Part shown: piece after piece, positions 50,047 through 59,033 of the stretch
Layout of the letters: every line of letters begins with the position of its first letter
Numbering within the stretch: position 1 is the first letter of the stretch
Assembly: GCA_046704085.1 (NCBI GenBank)
Contig: JBJKSJ010000038.1
Span: forward strand, 1-64,000
Reading direction: 5' to 3'
Length of the DNA: 64,000 nt
DNA from: DATBHW01 sp046704085
Lineage (GTDB): Bacteria > Chloroflexota > Ktedonobacteria > Ktedonobacterales > DATBGS01
Made by a program: the position numbers and the translations under genes
The notes under the pieces: generated by a model
What the model was told of the DNA's origin: nothing
The model's input: the letters and a program-made list of their open reading frames with translations, nothing else
Databases searched by the model: none

Positions 50047-52797
50047 CTAGATATTTGCTCCGGCAGCCTGCCGTTGTCCCGGCTTCGCCTGGAGGCTAAA
50101 AGGCCCGCCCTGGCTCACCGCAGATGTCTGAATCAACCGGGCGACTACTCCTGTCCATCCAGTTTGGTGACTGGCGCCAATGCCTGCCCCATTGTCGCCA
50201 TGAAAATACTCGTAGAACAAGATCAGATCACGCCAGTATGGATCAGTCTGGAACTTTTCCGTTGCACCATAGACCGGGCGGCGCCACCGATGCTGCTCTG
50301 GCGCCTGCTCATCCTCTGTGCGCAGAAAAATATTCTGGAGCCTTTGGCTGATTTCCAGGGCTACCTCCAGGAGCGTGAGCATCTTCCCCGAACCAGTGGG
50401 GCATTCGATCTTGAAGCTGTCACCGTAAAACAACCCGAATTTTACCAGTGCCTCAATCAGCAGCATATTCACCGGCATCCAGATCGGGCCGCGCCAATTT
50501 GAATTGCCGCCGAACAGCCCGGTGGACGACTCCGCTGGCTCATAATCAACGCGATACTCCTGCCCACCAACGGTAAAGACATAAGGGTGGTCTTTGTGGT
50601 AGCGGGAGATGGCGCGGATGCCATAGTCGCTCAAAAATTCTTTCTCGTCCAGCATACGGCTGAGTATACTGCGGAGCTTGGCCTCATTGACGACCGAGAG
50701 CAAGCGCAAGCCGTCAACTCCCGGTTTCTCCAGATTACTTATATGGGTAGCCAGCGCGGGACGGTGGCGAAACACCCAGGCAATGTAGTCAGAGTAGTGA
50801 GGAACAAGCTGTAATTCCTCAGGGGTCATCAGGGCCGTTGCGCACAGAGGTAACAAGCCTACCAGAGAGCGCACTTTCAGGCGAATCGTGCGCCCATCCG
50901 GCAAGTGCAGCAGATCATAAAAGAAGCCATCTTCCGCATCCCATAACTCGTCCTCATGGACCCCTATACGATCCATCGCGGTGGCAATGTAGAGAAAATG
51001 CTGGTAGAACTTGCCAACCATATCCAGGTAAACAGGGTCTTCTCTGGCAAGTTCCAACGCTATTTCGACCATATTGAGGCAGAACAGGGCCATCCAGCTC
51101 GTCCCATCGGATTGCTCCAGCCTTCCGCCAGTGGGAAGCGCGGCGCTGCGGTCAAAGACCCCAATATTGTCCAGACCCAAGAAGCCACCCTCAAAGACGT
51201 TGCGCCCGTCTGAATCCTTGCGATTCACCCACCAGGTGAAATTCAACACCAGTTTCTGAAAGAGACGTTTAAGAAACTCTCGGTCGCCCTTTCCTCGCTG
51301 CTGTTGCTCCAGGATATAGACCCGCCAGGCAGCCCAGCCGAGAATCGGCGGGTTCACATCCCCAAACGCCCATTCGTAGGCTGGAACCTGGCCGTTCGGA
51401 TGCATGTAGAGGGGCTGGGTCAGAAGCTGTAACTGGTCCTTGGCAAAGTCCAGATCAACCATTGCTAGAGGGATCGCTTGCGCTGCCAGATCCCAGGTAG
51501 CGAACCAGGGATATTCCCACTTATCAGGCATCGAGATAATATCTGCGCTTGCCAGGTGCGGCCAGCTAGTATTCCTGCCAAGGTGCCGCTCAATTGGTGG
51601 AGCGATCAGGGAATCTCCCTGGAGCCAATCGTCGATGTTATAGCAATAATATTGCTTCGTCCATAACATGCCTGCTAAGGCTTGTCGCATCACATTGCGC
51701 GCATCTTCGCTTATGGCAGTTGGAGTAATGCCAGCATAGAACTCATCTGCTTCCTGGCGACGAGTCTGAAGAACCTGATCAAAATCCGATCCAACGACAG
51801 AACCTCGTCCATTCCCCTCGACATTGGCAGATGGAGCGTTTTCTGTGAGGCGCAACCGGATGATGCGAGTCTCCCCTGGGCCTAGCTCCAATCGGTAATG
51901 GACTGAAGCTTTTGTCCCGACCTGCTCCGGGTTAATTGCGCCCGATTGCCCAAAGATCACATGCTGATGTATGCCATCCTTCGTATAGGGGGAAGCATTG
52001 GGCACGCCAAATAAGCGCTCATTATTGGTTTCGTTTTCCGTGAAAAGGAGGTTGGCTTCCCCTTCACAAAACAGATACCGTTCGCCCAGCAGCAAATGCG
52101 AGGCCAGGATGGCTCTCCCTCCCTGCATAGGCGCTTGCCTCAGCGCCGGTTTTTGGGCAGCAGAATTCCATGACCACGTGTTGCGGAACCAGAGGGTTGG
52201 CAGCACATGTAACGTTGCCGTCTCATCTCCTCGGTTGGAAATGCCTATCTGGATAAGCAGGTCTTCAGGGGAATGCTTGGCATATTCCACATAGACATCG
52301 AAGTACCGATCCAAATCGAAGATACCAGTGTCGATCAGTTCATATTCTTGCTCAGAGCGACTACGCCGACGATTCGTTTCCACCAGATCAGCGTAAGGAT
52401 ACGCCGCCTGGGGATACTTGTAGAGATACTTCATGTAGGAATGCGTCGGGGTGCTATCCAGATAGAAGTAGTATTCCTTGCAATCCTCGCCATGATTGCC
52501 TTCGGAATTAGTCAACCCAAACAGGCGTTCCTTCAGGATAGGGTCAACGCCATTCCAGAGTGCCAATGCAAAACACAACTGCTGCTGATCATCAGAAATC
52601 CCGGCGAGGCCGTCTTCGCCCCAGCGGTATGCGCGGGACTGTGCCTGGTCATGACTGAAGTATTCCCAGGCACTCCCATAGGGGCTGTAATCTTCACGGA
52701 CTGTTCCCCACTGCCGTTCACTCAGATACGGCCCCCATTTTTTCCAGGGGATAGCGCGTTCGCGCGCCTCTTGCAATCGTTGTTCCTCTTGCGTCAT
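50047..52797 (-). CDS. GH63-type (MGH1-like) glucosidase
   Basis: A 916-residue cytosolic-looking protein without a signal peptide. It starts EARERAIPWKKWGPYLSERQ, then WGTVREDYSPYGSAWEYFSH, a block shared by a bacterial group annotated as glucosidases. The C-terminal (alpha/alpha)6 catalytic barrel shows KWEYPWFATWDLAAQAIPLA, NGQVPAYEWAFGDVNPPILG, FEGGFLGLDNIGVFDRS, SDGTSWMALFCLNMVEIALE and GGNSNWRGPIWMPVNMLLIE. These carry the acidic catalytic residues of clan GH-G. It probably hydrolyses alpha-glucosidic links in short oligosaccharides, possibly trehalose- or glucosylglycerate-like compatible solutes. It is flanked by copies C and D of the motif. Confidence 0.85.
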   Translation of the reverse strand: MTQEEQRLQEARERAIPWKKWGPYLSERQWGTVREDYSPYGSAWEYFSHDQAQSRAYRWGEDGLAGISDDQQQLCFALALWNGVDPILKERLFGLTNSEGNHGEDCKEYYFYLDSTPTHSYMKYLYKYPQAAYPYADLVETNRRRSRSEQEYELIDTGIFDLDRYFDVYVEYAKHSPEDLLIQIGISNRGDETATLHVLPTLWFRNTWSWNSAAQKPALRQAPMQGGRAILASHLLLGERYLFCEGEANLLFTENETNNERLFGVPNASPYTKDGIHQHVIFGQSGAINPEQVGTKASVHYRLELGPGETRIIRLRLTENAPSANVEGNGRGSVVGSDFDQVLQTRRQEADEFYAGITPTAISEDARNVMRQALAGMLWTKQYYCYNIDDWLQGDSLIAPPIERHLGRNTSWPHLASADIISMPDKWEYPWFATWDLAAQAIPLAMVDLDFAKDQLQLLTQPLYMHPNGQVPAYEWAFGDVNPPILGWAAWRVYILEQQQRGKGDREFLKRLFQKLVLNFTWWVNRKDSDGRNVFEGGFLGLDNIGVFDRSAALPTGGRLEQSDGTSWMALFCLNMVEIALELAREDPVYLDMVGKFYQHFLYIATAMDRIGVHEDELWDAEDGFFYDLLHLPDGRTIRLKVRSLVGLLPLCATALMTPEELQLVPHYSDYIAWVFRHRPALATHISNLEKPGVDGLRLLSVVNEAKLRSILSRMLDEKEFLSDYGIRAISRYHKDHPYVFTVGGQEYRVDYEPAESSTGLFGGNSNWRGPIWMPVNMLLIEALVKFGLFYGDSFKIECPTGSGKMLTLLEVALEISQRLQNIFLRTEDEQAPEQHRWRRPVYGATEKFQTDPYWRDLILFYEYFHGDNGAGIGASHQTGWTGVVARLIQTSAVSQGGPFSLQAKPGQRQAAGANI

Positions 52798-52997
52798 GAC
52801 GCTTAATCCTGAGCCTTTCTATCAGCGGGAAGGTCACCGATGGTTTCTGCCTGGGGATTGATTTTTCCTCTGAAGACCTCAAAAAACTGGCCGCAAACGC
52901 TGCAAGGAATATGCCAATCAGTCCTATACGGCAATCTTTTTGCAGCGCCTGTGTTCCATCGGCGCTCCGAAAGCGATGCCGAGGTGATACGGACAAA

Positions 52998-53013
52998 TAC
53001 ATCTTTTGATACA
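52998..53013. promoter_or_regulatory. Palindromic motif, copy D (inverted)
   Basis: TACATCTTTTGATACA in the 313-bp divergent gap (52798-53110), 201 bp before the GH63-type start and 98 bp before the protease start. No gene and no clear promoter were found elsewhere in this gap. Confidence 0.7.
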
Positions 53014-53110
53014 TGTCCCACTAACCTCGTTCGACTACCCTTCTTGATAGGGTCCACTAGATACCCCTGCTCTGGGTTCCGCAGCGGAGTTCCGAAAGGA
53101 GCAGCATACC

Positions 53111-54034
53111 GTGTTTCAGCAAGGCATCCCACAAGAACCTCGAACAAGCCAGGATCACCCTGACGCACCACCACCGCAGTTAAATCTCTCTCTCAAGGGC
53201 GGGGAACCTTCCGCTGAGAAACCATCGCCACCGACCCAAGAGCAGTCGCCGCCGCCCTCCGCGCCAGAAAGAGGGGTGCCTCGCCGGGCGCAGTTCGCTC
53301 AACCGGCCTGGGTCTATCTGGTAGCGCTGGGCCTCTTGCTCGCAACCCTCCTGGCCGGTTTTGGGATTGGCCTGGCAGTGGCTGGTCCCCACCAGCAAGA
53401 CTTCCAGCAAGAGATGATTCAAGCCATCAATAGTGCCCAGCCCTCAGTTGTTGCAGTCAAAACCCAGGGGCCACAAGGCGGGGGGATAGGATCGGGCGAG
53501 ATCCTGACCAGTGATGGCTATATTGTGACCAACGATCATGTCGTGCGTGGCTTTACCAGCTTTGCGGTCACGCTTTCTACCAACACGACCGTGCCAGCAC
53601 GACTGATTGGAGAGGCGCCACAGGAAGATCTGGCGGTCCTCAAGATAGCCCGCAATCAACTCTCCCCAATCCAATTTGCTGACTCTGACAAGGTCATCGT
53701 CGGACAGGTCGCCATTGCGCTTGGCAGCCCCTTAGGCTTAGAGCAGTCAGTGACTTCGGGGATCGTCAGCGCGCTGCGCCGCAATGCGACGGAGGGACCT
53801 CCTGGGCCGGCAGAGAATCTGACCGACTTGATCCAGACGAGTGCGCCTATTAATCCTGGCAATAGTGGGGGCGCCCTGGTCGATTTGCAGGGGCATTTGA
53901 TTGGTGTTCCCACGTTTGGCCTCGTTTCCCCAGGGTCGGGCGCGCCAGCCAGTGGGATTGGCTTCGCCATTTCCTCCAATCGTACTCAGCAGATAGCCCA
54001 GCAATTGATCAAAGCTGCGGGAGGGACCAGCTAA
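53111..54034 (+). CDS. HtrA/DegP-like trypsin-fold serine protease without PDZ domain
   Basis: A 307-residue protein. A Pro-rich cytoplasmic N-terminus (1-62) is followed by one membrane helix (about 66-91) and an outer S1C protease domain. Catalytic triad: H143 (IVTNDHVVRG), D173 (QEDLAVLKI), S252 (INPGNSGGALVD). GIGSGEILTSDGYIVTNDH is the standard first block. The protein ends at the protease domain; the C-terminal PDZ found in DegP/HtrA is absent, so oligomer control must differ. It would cleave damaged envelope proteins. GTG start at 53111 with AAAGGAG about ten bases upstream. Confidence 0.9.
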   Translation: MFQQGIPQEPRTSQDHPDAPPPQLNLSLKGGEPSAEKPSPPTQEQSPPPSAPERGVPRRAQFAQPAWVYLVALGLLLATLLAGFGIGLAVAGPHQQDFQQEMIQAINSAQPSVVAVKTQGPQGGGIGSGEILTSDGYIVTNDHVVRGFTSFAVTLSTNTTVPARLIGEAPQEDLAVLKIARNQLSPIQFADSDKVIVGQVAIALGSPLGLEQSVTSGIVSALRRNATEGPPGPAENLTDLIQTSAPINPGNSGGALVDLQGHLIGVPTFGLVSPGSGAPASGIGFAISSNRTQQIAQQLIKAAGGTS

Positions 54035-54087
54035 AGATGGTCCTCCAGCCACCCGTGGGGATGCGAATACTTCTGCAAACACCCTGA

Positions 54088-57000
54088 TTAGGGAGCTTGC
54101 AACTGCTGGTGGGTGGATGGGCCTTCATTAGCAGCTACCAATCGAAGGAGCATCGGCCTCAGAATCTGCCGTTTCCGGGCGACGGCAATCGCCTGGGTTC
54201 GGCTCTGCACCCCAAGCTTCAAAAAGATCGCATTGGTATGCCGTTTGACAGTTCCTACGGCAATCATCAGGTATTCAGCTATTTCCTGATTCGATGCCCC
54301 TTCCGCAAGCAAGCCAAGCACCTCAAGCTCTCGCGGGCTGAGGGATTCCTGGAAAGGCGCTCCTCCTTCCAGATAAGGCTTGCTCCTGCTTGCAGACAAC
54401 CAAAGGCTTTCTTGCTCTTCTGGATTGGTTTCAGCTTCATTGGGAGCAAACGCAGACAATAATCGCTCAAGATAGGAGTTCTGTTGATCGGACAGGACAG
54501 CCCCCTGCCTGTATGCCTGGCGCTTTTTGAGCAAAGTAAGCAGTCGTCTCATCTGAGGGCCACCGTCCACAATCGTGCGCACAAAACCTTCTGGTTCTGC
54601 CAGCCTCAGCGCCCTCCGCAAGTGGTTCAGGGCAGCCGTGGTGTCACCGAGCATCTCGTGTGCTACGGCTTGCAGCACCAGACTTTCCAACACGTGGAGG
54701 ATTCGCTCGCCCGCCTTAGCGTCCGCCTCGAGGCGGGTTAATGTTGCCAGCGATTGACGTACTTTGCCTGCCGCGAGCGCGATGCGAACGCTGACGAGTT
54801 CCTCCCATTCCCAGATTCCGCGTGGATAGCCCGCTGGAGGGGAATGTTGCTCCCATTCCCTGGCCCAAGCAAAGGCTGTACTCATATTCCCTTGTAAGAC
54901 GTGCAGGCGCGCTTGATCGGCACGCGCGTAGCGCGTCGTCCATGCCTCTAGCTCTGGCAACACAACCCCTGAGGGTATTTGCACCATGTCTTCAGTCTGG
55001 GGATGACCCTGGGCAAAGCGGACTTGTGCCAACCAGCAAGCTCCAACAAGTGAAGAGAGCGATGTGCGCATCGATCTGCTGAGTGCTATCCCAGCTTCAA
55101 GCGCGGTGGCTGAAGCATCGAGATGGTTCATTTCGTAAAACAACTTGCCCAGGACCATATTGATACCCATCTCTGCAAACGCGAATCTGTGGTGAGCTAT
55201 GTCCTGGCTTGCTGCTTGCGCAAGCCGCAGGGCTTCACGCAAGTGTCCTTGAAGGAAGGTCGTCTGGGCGAGGAGATTCATGGCCCAATACTTTGAGTGC
55301 TGCTGGCCCTGTGCCTCGCCAAGCTGGATCACCTCCGTGAGAACTTGCCGGGCAGGGAGCAGCGCGCCATCAAGATACCGGGCCATTCCTAGCACAAGCA
55401 GGATGTGCTGGCGGCTGACCACATCTGATGGAAAGAACTCAAGTGCCTGCGAACAGGCATGGACGCACGCAGGAATATCTCCACGCATCAGCAGGAGGGC
55501 AGCCCGCGTTGCCAGGATATTGCCCTGGAGCGCAGAGACGCGGAGAGGCTGGCTGGTCCAACCTTTGCGCAGACCGATTTCTTCTGCCTTCTGGATGGAA
55601 CGCTCGCTCGCCTCAAAGTGCCCCATGGCAAGCAGTGCCCTGGCAGAGGCCAGATATAACACCGGATGGGTACGCATCACCGGCTCCGGGATCTGTTCCA
55701 ACCACGCATGCAGTTGAGCGAATGCTCCGGTCTCCAGGGCGCTGGCCGCAAAGGCTTCTAGCAGCCGGGCAGGACGATGCTCGTCGCTGGCTGCAAAGGC
55801 GTGACGAATCGCATCATCAAGCAACCCTTGTGCCTCATACCAGAGGCTGGCGCGCAGGTGCAACTCGGTGATACGCTCAGGCAGCGCATGCTCCAGGCGC
55901 AACCGGAGGGCTTCGGCAAAGAGGGGATGATAGCGATACCAGTTCCGCTGCTGGTCCAACGGCTCAATGAAAAGGCGCATCTGCTCGAGGGTTTCTAACT
56001 GTTCCTGGCTATTGGCGATCCCGCACACCAGATCGCACAAGGGAGCGCAGAGCCGATCCAGGATGGACGTCGCCAGTAGAAACCACTGCAAAGAAGAGGG
56101 AAGACCTCTCAATGTTTCCTCGGTGAAGTAATCCACGAGATAGCGGTCTTTGCCACTGAAAGGAGGAGAGACAGCCCCTCCCTCTTGCCGCTGGAGGGCA
56201 AGAACGGCAAGATGCAGCCCGGTCACCCAACCTTCTGTGTGGGTATAGAGCGCCTCGAACAGGTCGGTGGAGTACTGGGATCCGAGTCGTGTCTGAAGAA
56301 ACTCAGCCGCCTCTGAGCGAGTCAACCGCAAGTCTTGCGCCCCTAATTCGAGCATGGCCCCACGGGCACGCAGCCTTGGGAGCGGCAAGGGAGGCTCGGA
56401 GCGGCTGGCAAGCACCAGATGGCCTTGCGGCGGTAGACGCTCTATGAGCGAGACGACCATCTCGTGCAGGCGATGATTATCACGGGCGAGAAGGTGATAA
56501 TCATCCAGGATCAACACCACAGGCGTCGCACTGGCCGTCAGGACGTTGATTAGATGTGTAATCGCTCGCTCGGTCACATGGGTTTGGGGATCGTGCAGCC
56601 AGGCGTGTACAATGGGAAGCTTGCCTGGGAGCAGCGTGTCGAACGCCATGAATATGTAAGACCAGAACCTGACGGGATCATGATCGTCTGCATCAAGGGA
56701 AACCCATGCCACTGGCAGGTGCGTCGAGTTGGCCCACATGGAGAGGAGTGTCGTTTTCCCAAAACCAGCAGGGGCACTCAGCACTGTCAGCGGGTAGTGG
56801 GCAACAAGCTGCAAGGCTTCCAGCGCCTGCGTCTGAATCAAACGTGAAGAACTGAACTGGGGTATTGAGAGCTTGGTCAAGATCAACTTCGACTCTTGCG
56901 GAAGCAGCAAGGAGGGTACTTTAGATCCAGCGGAAGCGACATCAGAGCGAGACTGAGAAGCGGCAAGCATTTTCTTCTTGCTCTCTTTCACAACCCGCTG

Positions 57001-57282
57001 TGCAACGGTCTCCAGGCGCTCCAGCGTGAGTTCTTCCGTAGCTCCCAGGTCCACTGTAAGACTCCGATTTCCTTGCCGGAGCGAGGCGCTCCAGAACCAG
57101 GCGCCTGAACGCTGCTGTTTACGAGCCGTAAAGCGACCTCCAGCGCCGTGATAGGCAAAGAAACGAGCCGTTTTCAGCCAGGCAAACCACTCAGCAGAAC
57201 CAACCGGCAGAGAGCGCGTCGCACCAGCATCGTCACGCTCCACCAAGAGTCCCTCAGAAATGACAGGCAGCAGATGCCTCAT
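54088..57282 (-). CDS. Large ATP-dependent LuxR-family regulator (MalT/LAL type)
   Basis: A 1064-residue regulator. The N-terminal about 100 residues (GSAEWFAWLKTARFFAYHGA, GRFTARKQQRSG, LTVDLGATEELTLERLETVA) form a small domain that I associate with Ktedonobacteria. The STAND NTPase follows: Walker A VLSAPAGFGKTTLLSMWA (about residues 167-185), Walker B VVLILDDYHLL, and a sensor block GHLVLASRSEPPLPLPRL. The middle is a TPR-like helical array. The C-terminal LuxR HTH is LSPRELEVLGLLAEGASNQE, then IAEYLMIAVGTVKRHTNAIF. Such proteins bind an inducer, hydrolyse ATP and activate promoters. It is a candidate, by position only, for the factor that reads the TGTATC motif. ATG at 57282 with GGAAGGG upstream. 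Confidence 0.9.
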   Translation of the reverse strand: MRHLLPVISEGLLVERDDAGATRSLPVGSAEWFAWLKTARFFAYHGAGGRFTARKQQRSGAWFWSASLRQGNRSLTVDLGATEELTLERLETVAQRVVKESKKKMLAASQSRSDVASAGSKVPSLLLPQESKLILTKLSIPQFSSSRLIQTQALEALQLVAHYPLTVLSAPAGFGKTTLLSMWANSTHLPVAWVSLDADDHDPVRFWSYIFMAFDTLLPGKLPIVHAWLHDPQTHVTERAITHLINVLTASATPVVLILDDYHLLARDNHRLHEMVVSLIERLPPQGHLVLASRSEPPLPLPRLRARGAMLELGAQDLRLTRSEAAEFLQTRLGSQYSTDLFEALYTHTEGWVTGLHLAVLALQRQEGGAVSPPFSGKDRYLVDYFTEETLRGLPSSLQWFLLATSILDRLCAPLCDLVCGIANSQEQLETLEQMRLFIEPLDQQRNWYRYHPLFAEALRLRLEHALPERITELHLRASLWYEAQGLLDDAIRHAFAASDEHRPARLLEAFAASALETGAFAQLHAWLEQIPEPVMRTHPVLYLASARALLAMGHFEASERSIQKAEEIGLRKGWTSQPLRVSALQGNILATRAALLLMRGDIPACVHACSQALEFFPSDVVSRQHILLVLGMARYLDGALLPARQVLTEVIQLGEAQGQQHSKYWAMNLLAQTTFLQGHLREALRLAQAASQDIAHHRFAFAEMGINMVLGKLFYEMNHLDASATALEAGIALSRSMRTSLSSLVGACWLAQVRFAQGHPQTEDMVQIPSGVVLPELEAWTTRYARADQARLHVLQGNMSTAFAWAREWEQHSPPAGYPRGIWEWEELVSVRIALAAGKVRQSLATLTRLEADAKAGERILHVLESLVLQAVAHEMLGDTTAALNHLRRALRLAEPEGFVRTIVDGGPQMRRLLTLLKKRQAYRQGAVLSDQQNSYLERLLSAFAPNEAETNPEEQESLWLSASRSKPYLEGGAPFQESLSPRELEVLGLLAEGASNQEIAEYLMIAVGTVKRHTNAIFLKLGVQSRTQAIAVARKRQILRPMLLRLVAANEGPSTHQQLQAP

Positions 57283-57668
57283 TTGAAGTCCCTTCCATAG
57301 GCAACACACAAGGAATGCGGGCAACAACACTTCGAGCGATGGAGAGGAGCGTATCCCTCCTATTCTCTGGCGTCCCAGCAAGCTACATTTCATCAATACT
57401 ATCTCTGGTCTTGTGTAAGAAGACCATGCTCTTCGGACCGAAATGGTGATTGCTGCATAGAGTATGCCTTTACATGTGCTGATGAAAGGCAGGAAGTTCA
57501 TAAGCATTCTGAACTGACCGAGACCTCAGGTTTCATTGGCCGCTGCGGTAAGTACACCTGGGTTCAGTCCACTCCGGGTACTCTCACTCTGCGGTTGATG
57601 AAGGTCATCAGCATCGCAACGATGAGGAACGGAGAGGCTATCACGCTCCCCCCTTCTCCAGAACACCT

Positions 57669-57684
57669 GTATCTAAAGATGTAT
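57669..57684. promoter_or_regulatory. Palindromic motif, copy E (forward)
   Basis: TGTATCTAAAGATGTA, 387 bp upstream of the LuxR regulator start and 423 bp before the CMD-family gene. Pairs with copy F. Confidence 0.7.
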
Positions 57685-57783
57685 TTTGCTGCTCGTTCCC
57701 TCTTGCCAGAGACGCCCAAACCGCGCGCCAGGCAACAATGCCTGCCCTGGCGCCAGCGGTTCTGCTGCTACTGCGCCGAGGAA

Positions 57784-57799
57784 TACATCTTTGGATACA
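57784..57799. promoter_or_regulatory. Palindromic motif, copy F (inverted)
   Basis: TACATCTTTGGATACA, reverse complement TGTATCCAAAGATGTA. Centre-to-centre distance to copy E is 115 bp (10.95 turns at 10.5 bp). Confidence 0.7.
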
Positions 57800-58106
57800 T
57801 GTAGGCGCGCAGCGAGAGCAGGTATATTCTAGGGAGCGACAGGGAGTGGGATCTGCTGCGCTGCCCAGATCGCCTGGTTCCTGACCCGCCGTGACGGCAT
57901 CTGGTGTCCAGATTGCTTGCCCGCGTCACGGGCAGAAGGGCCACGTCCTTTCGTATGTTGTTCTGGATACTCATCTCCATGCTGATATGGTGGGCACTAC
58001 CTGCCAGGAGATAAATGGGCAACTGAGCGAATACGCGCTGTTTTCATTTGAGTAAGTTGCCCCAGGGGCACATAGCATTGAAATCATCGGAGTGAGGAGG
58101 CTCCCC

Positions 58107-58454
58107 ATGGCAGAAACGATGACCAGTAACTATGAGCAGGTGCTTCGTGGCCTGGCGGCCAATGATGAAACACTTATCGAATCGCTCCTCAAGATGCAGA
58201 TGCAAAATCTCGCTGCGTCCGGCCTCGATCCCAAGACGCATGCCCTGGTTAGGATTGCGGCGCTAATTGCGATCGATGCTGCGCCAGCTTCGTTTGCCTG
58301 GCAGGTGACGATAGCGCGCGAAAGTGGCGCTACGCCAGAGGAGATGCTTGGAGTGATGGTGGCGCTGGCCCCGACGGTGGGGATGGCCCGCGTGGTGGAG
58401 ACGGCGCCTGAACTGGCCTATGCCCTGGGCATTAATCTGGATACCAACACCTAA
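58107..58454 (+). CDS. Carboxymuconolactone decarboxylase (CMD/AhpD-like) family protein
   Basis: A 115-residue all-helical protein. LDPKTHALVRIAALIAIDAA followed by TIARESGATPEEMLGVMVAL and ALAPTVGMARVVETAPELAY matches the CMD fold (PF02627). The AhpD-type CxxC redox pair is missing (no cysteine at all), so it is not a classical peroxidase reductant; it may be a decarboxylase-like or structural relative. AGGAGG lies seven bases before the ATG at 58107. It follows the motif E/F region and precedes the SHOCT gene by 51 bp. Confidence 0.85.
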   Translation: MAETMTSNYEQVLRGLAANDETLIESLLKMQMQNLAASGLDPKTHALVRIAALIAIDAAPASFAWQVTIARESGATPEEMLGVMVALAPTVGMARVVETAPELAYALGINLDTNT

Positions 58455-58505
58455 ATTACCAGGAAGCATCGATGTGACCCGAAACGCGCCAAAGAAAGGA
58501 AGCTT

Positions 58506-58961
58506 ATGATGATCAGACGTCGCCCTTTGCTGCGCGCAGCAGCCGTCGGCGGTGCGGGCTATCTGGCCGGGAAGAGCGCGGCCAATAAGGCCCAGCAGAT
58601 GAACTCACTCGAAGGACAGGTGCAGGATCTTCAAGCAGCGCAAGCAGCAACGCCTGAAGCAACTCCCGCTCCGACCGGGTATCCCCCCGGCTATCCTCCT
58701 GCTCCGGCGTATCCACCCCAGCCGGGGATGCCCGGTGGTCCGCCGCCCATGTATGCGGCGCCCTATGCCAGCCCTTCAGCGTATCCACCCCAGCAGACAA
58801 TGCCTGCGGAATCGCCACCACCAGCCGCTTCGGCTCCCGCCCCGGCTCCAGCGGCAGATCGACTGACACAGTTGAAGCAACTGGGTGAGCTACACCAGGC
58901 CGGGGTGTTGACCGACGAGGAATTCCAAAACGAGAAGCAACGCATCATGGGAAGTGGGTAA
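58506..58961 (+). CDS. SHOCT-domain protein with proline-rich linker
   Basis: A 151-residue protein. The basic N-terminus MIRRRPLLRAAAVGGAGYLA with GKSAANKAQQ looks like a short glycine-zipper-type membrane segment. A coiled-coil stretch (NSLEGQVQDLQAAQAA) and a Pro/Tyr/Ala linker (residues about 50-115) follow. The C-terminal SHOCT motif is RLTQLKQLGELHQAGVLTDE followed by EFQNEKQRIM. SHOCT motifs mediate protein contacts and occur in stress-linked membrane proteins. AAAGGAAGC precedes the ATG. It is probably cotranscribed with the CMD gene and terminated at 58974. Confidence 0.85.
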   Translation: MMIRRRPLLRAAAVGGAGYLAGKSAANKAQQMNSLEGQVQDLQAAQAATPEATPAPTGYPPGYPPAPAYPPQPGMPGGPPPMYAAPYASPSAYPPQQTMPAESPPPAASAPAPAPAADRLTQLKQLGELHQAGVLTDEEFQNEKQRIMGSG

Positions 58962-58973
58962 GCTTCTCGATCG

Positions 58974-58997
58974 TCGGCAAGACCTCGGTCTTGCCGA
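58974..58997. terminator. Bidirectional terminator after the SHOCT gene
   Basis: Perfect 10-bp arms (TCGGCAAGAC and complement) with a CTCG loop. It lies between the SHOCT stop (58961) and the convergent response-regulator stop (59034). GTTTCCC follows on the plus strand. Confidence 0.65.
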
Positions 58998-59033
58998 GTT
59001 TCCCGATCCCGCCACTCAGAGCCAGCATAAGCA

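Larger units (their letters stand above)
57283..58106. other. 824-bp regulator upstream region
   Basis: This long gap between the LuxR regulator (minus) and the CMD-family gene (plus) holds motif copies E and F and an imperfect hairpin between them (GCGCCAGG...CCTGGCGC, near 57727-57757). Open frames across it are short and lack good RBSs. No RNA gene was recognised. Confidence 0.5.

Noticed and set aside
52718..53174. Overlapping minus-strand frames upstream of the GH63-type gene
   Set aside because: No RBS and no family pattern; their first codons are motif copy D.
57595..57804. 69-codon frame spanning motif copies E and F
   Set aside because: It has an alternative start, no good RBS, and its sequence is largely the two motif copies plus a hairpin. 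The repeated MY-x-KMY-like peptide words here and at 53014 come from the DNA motif.
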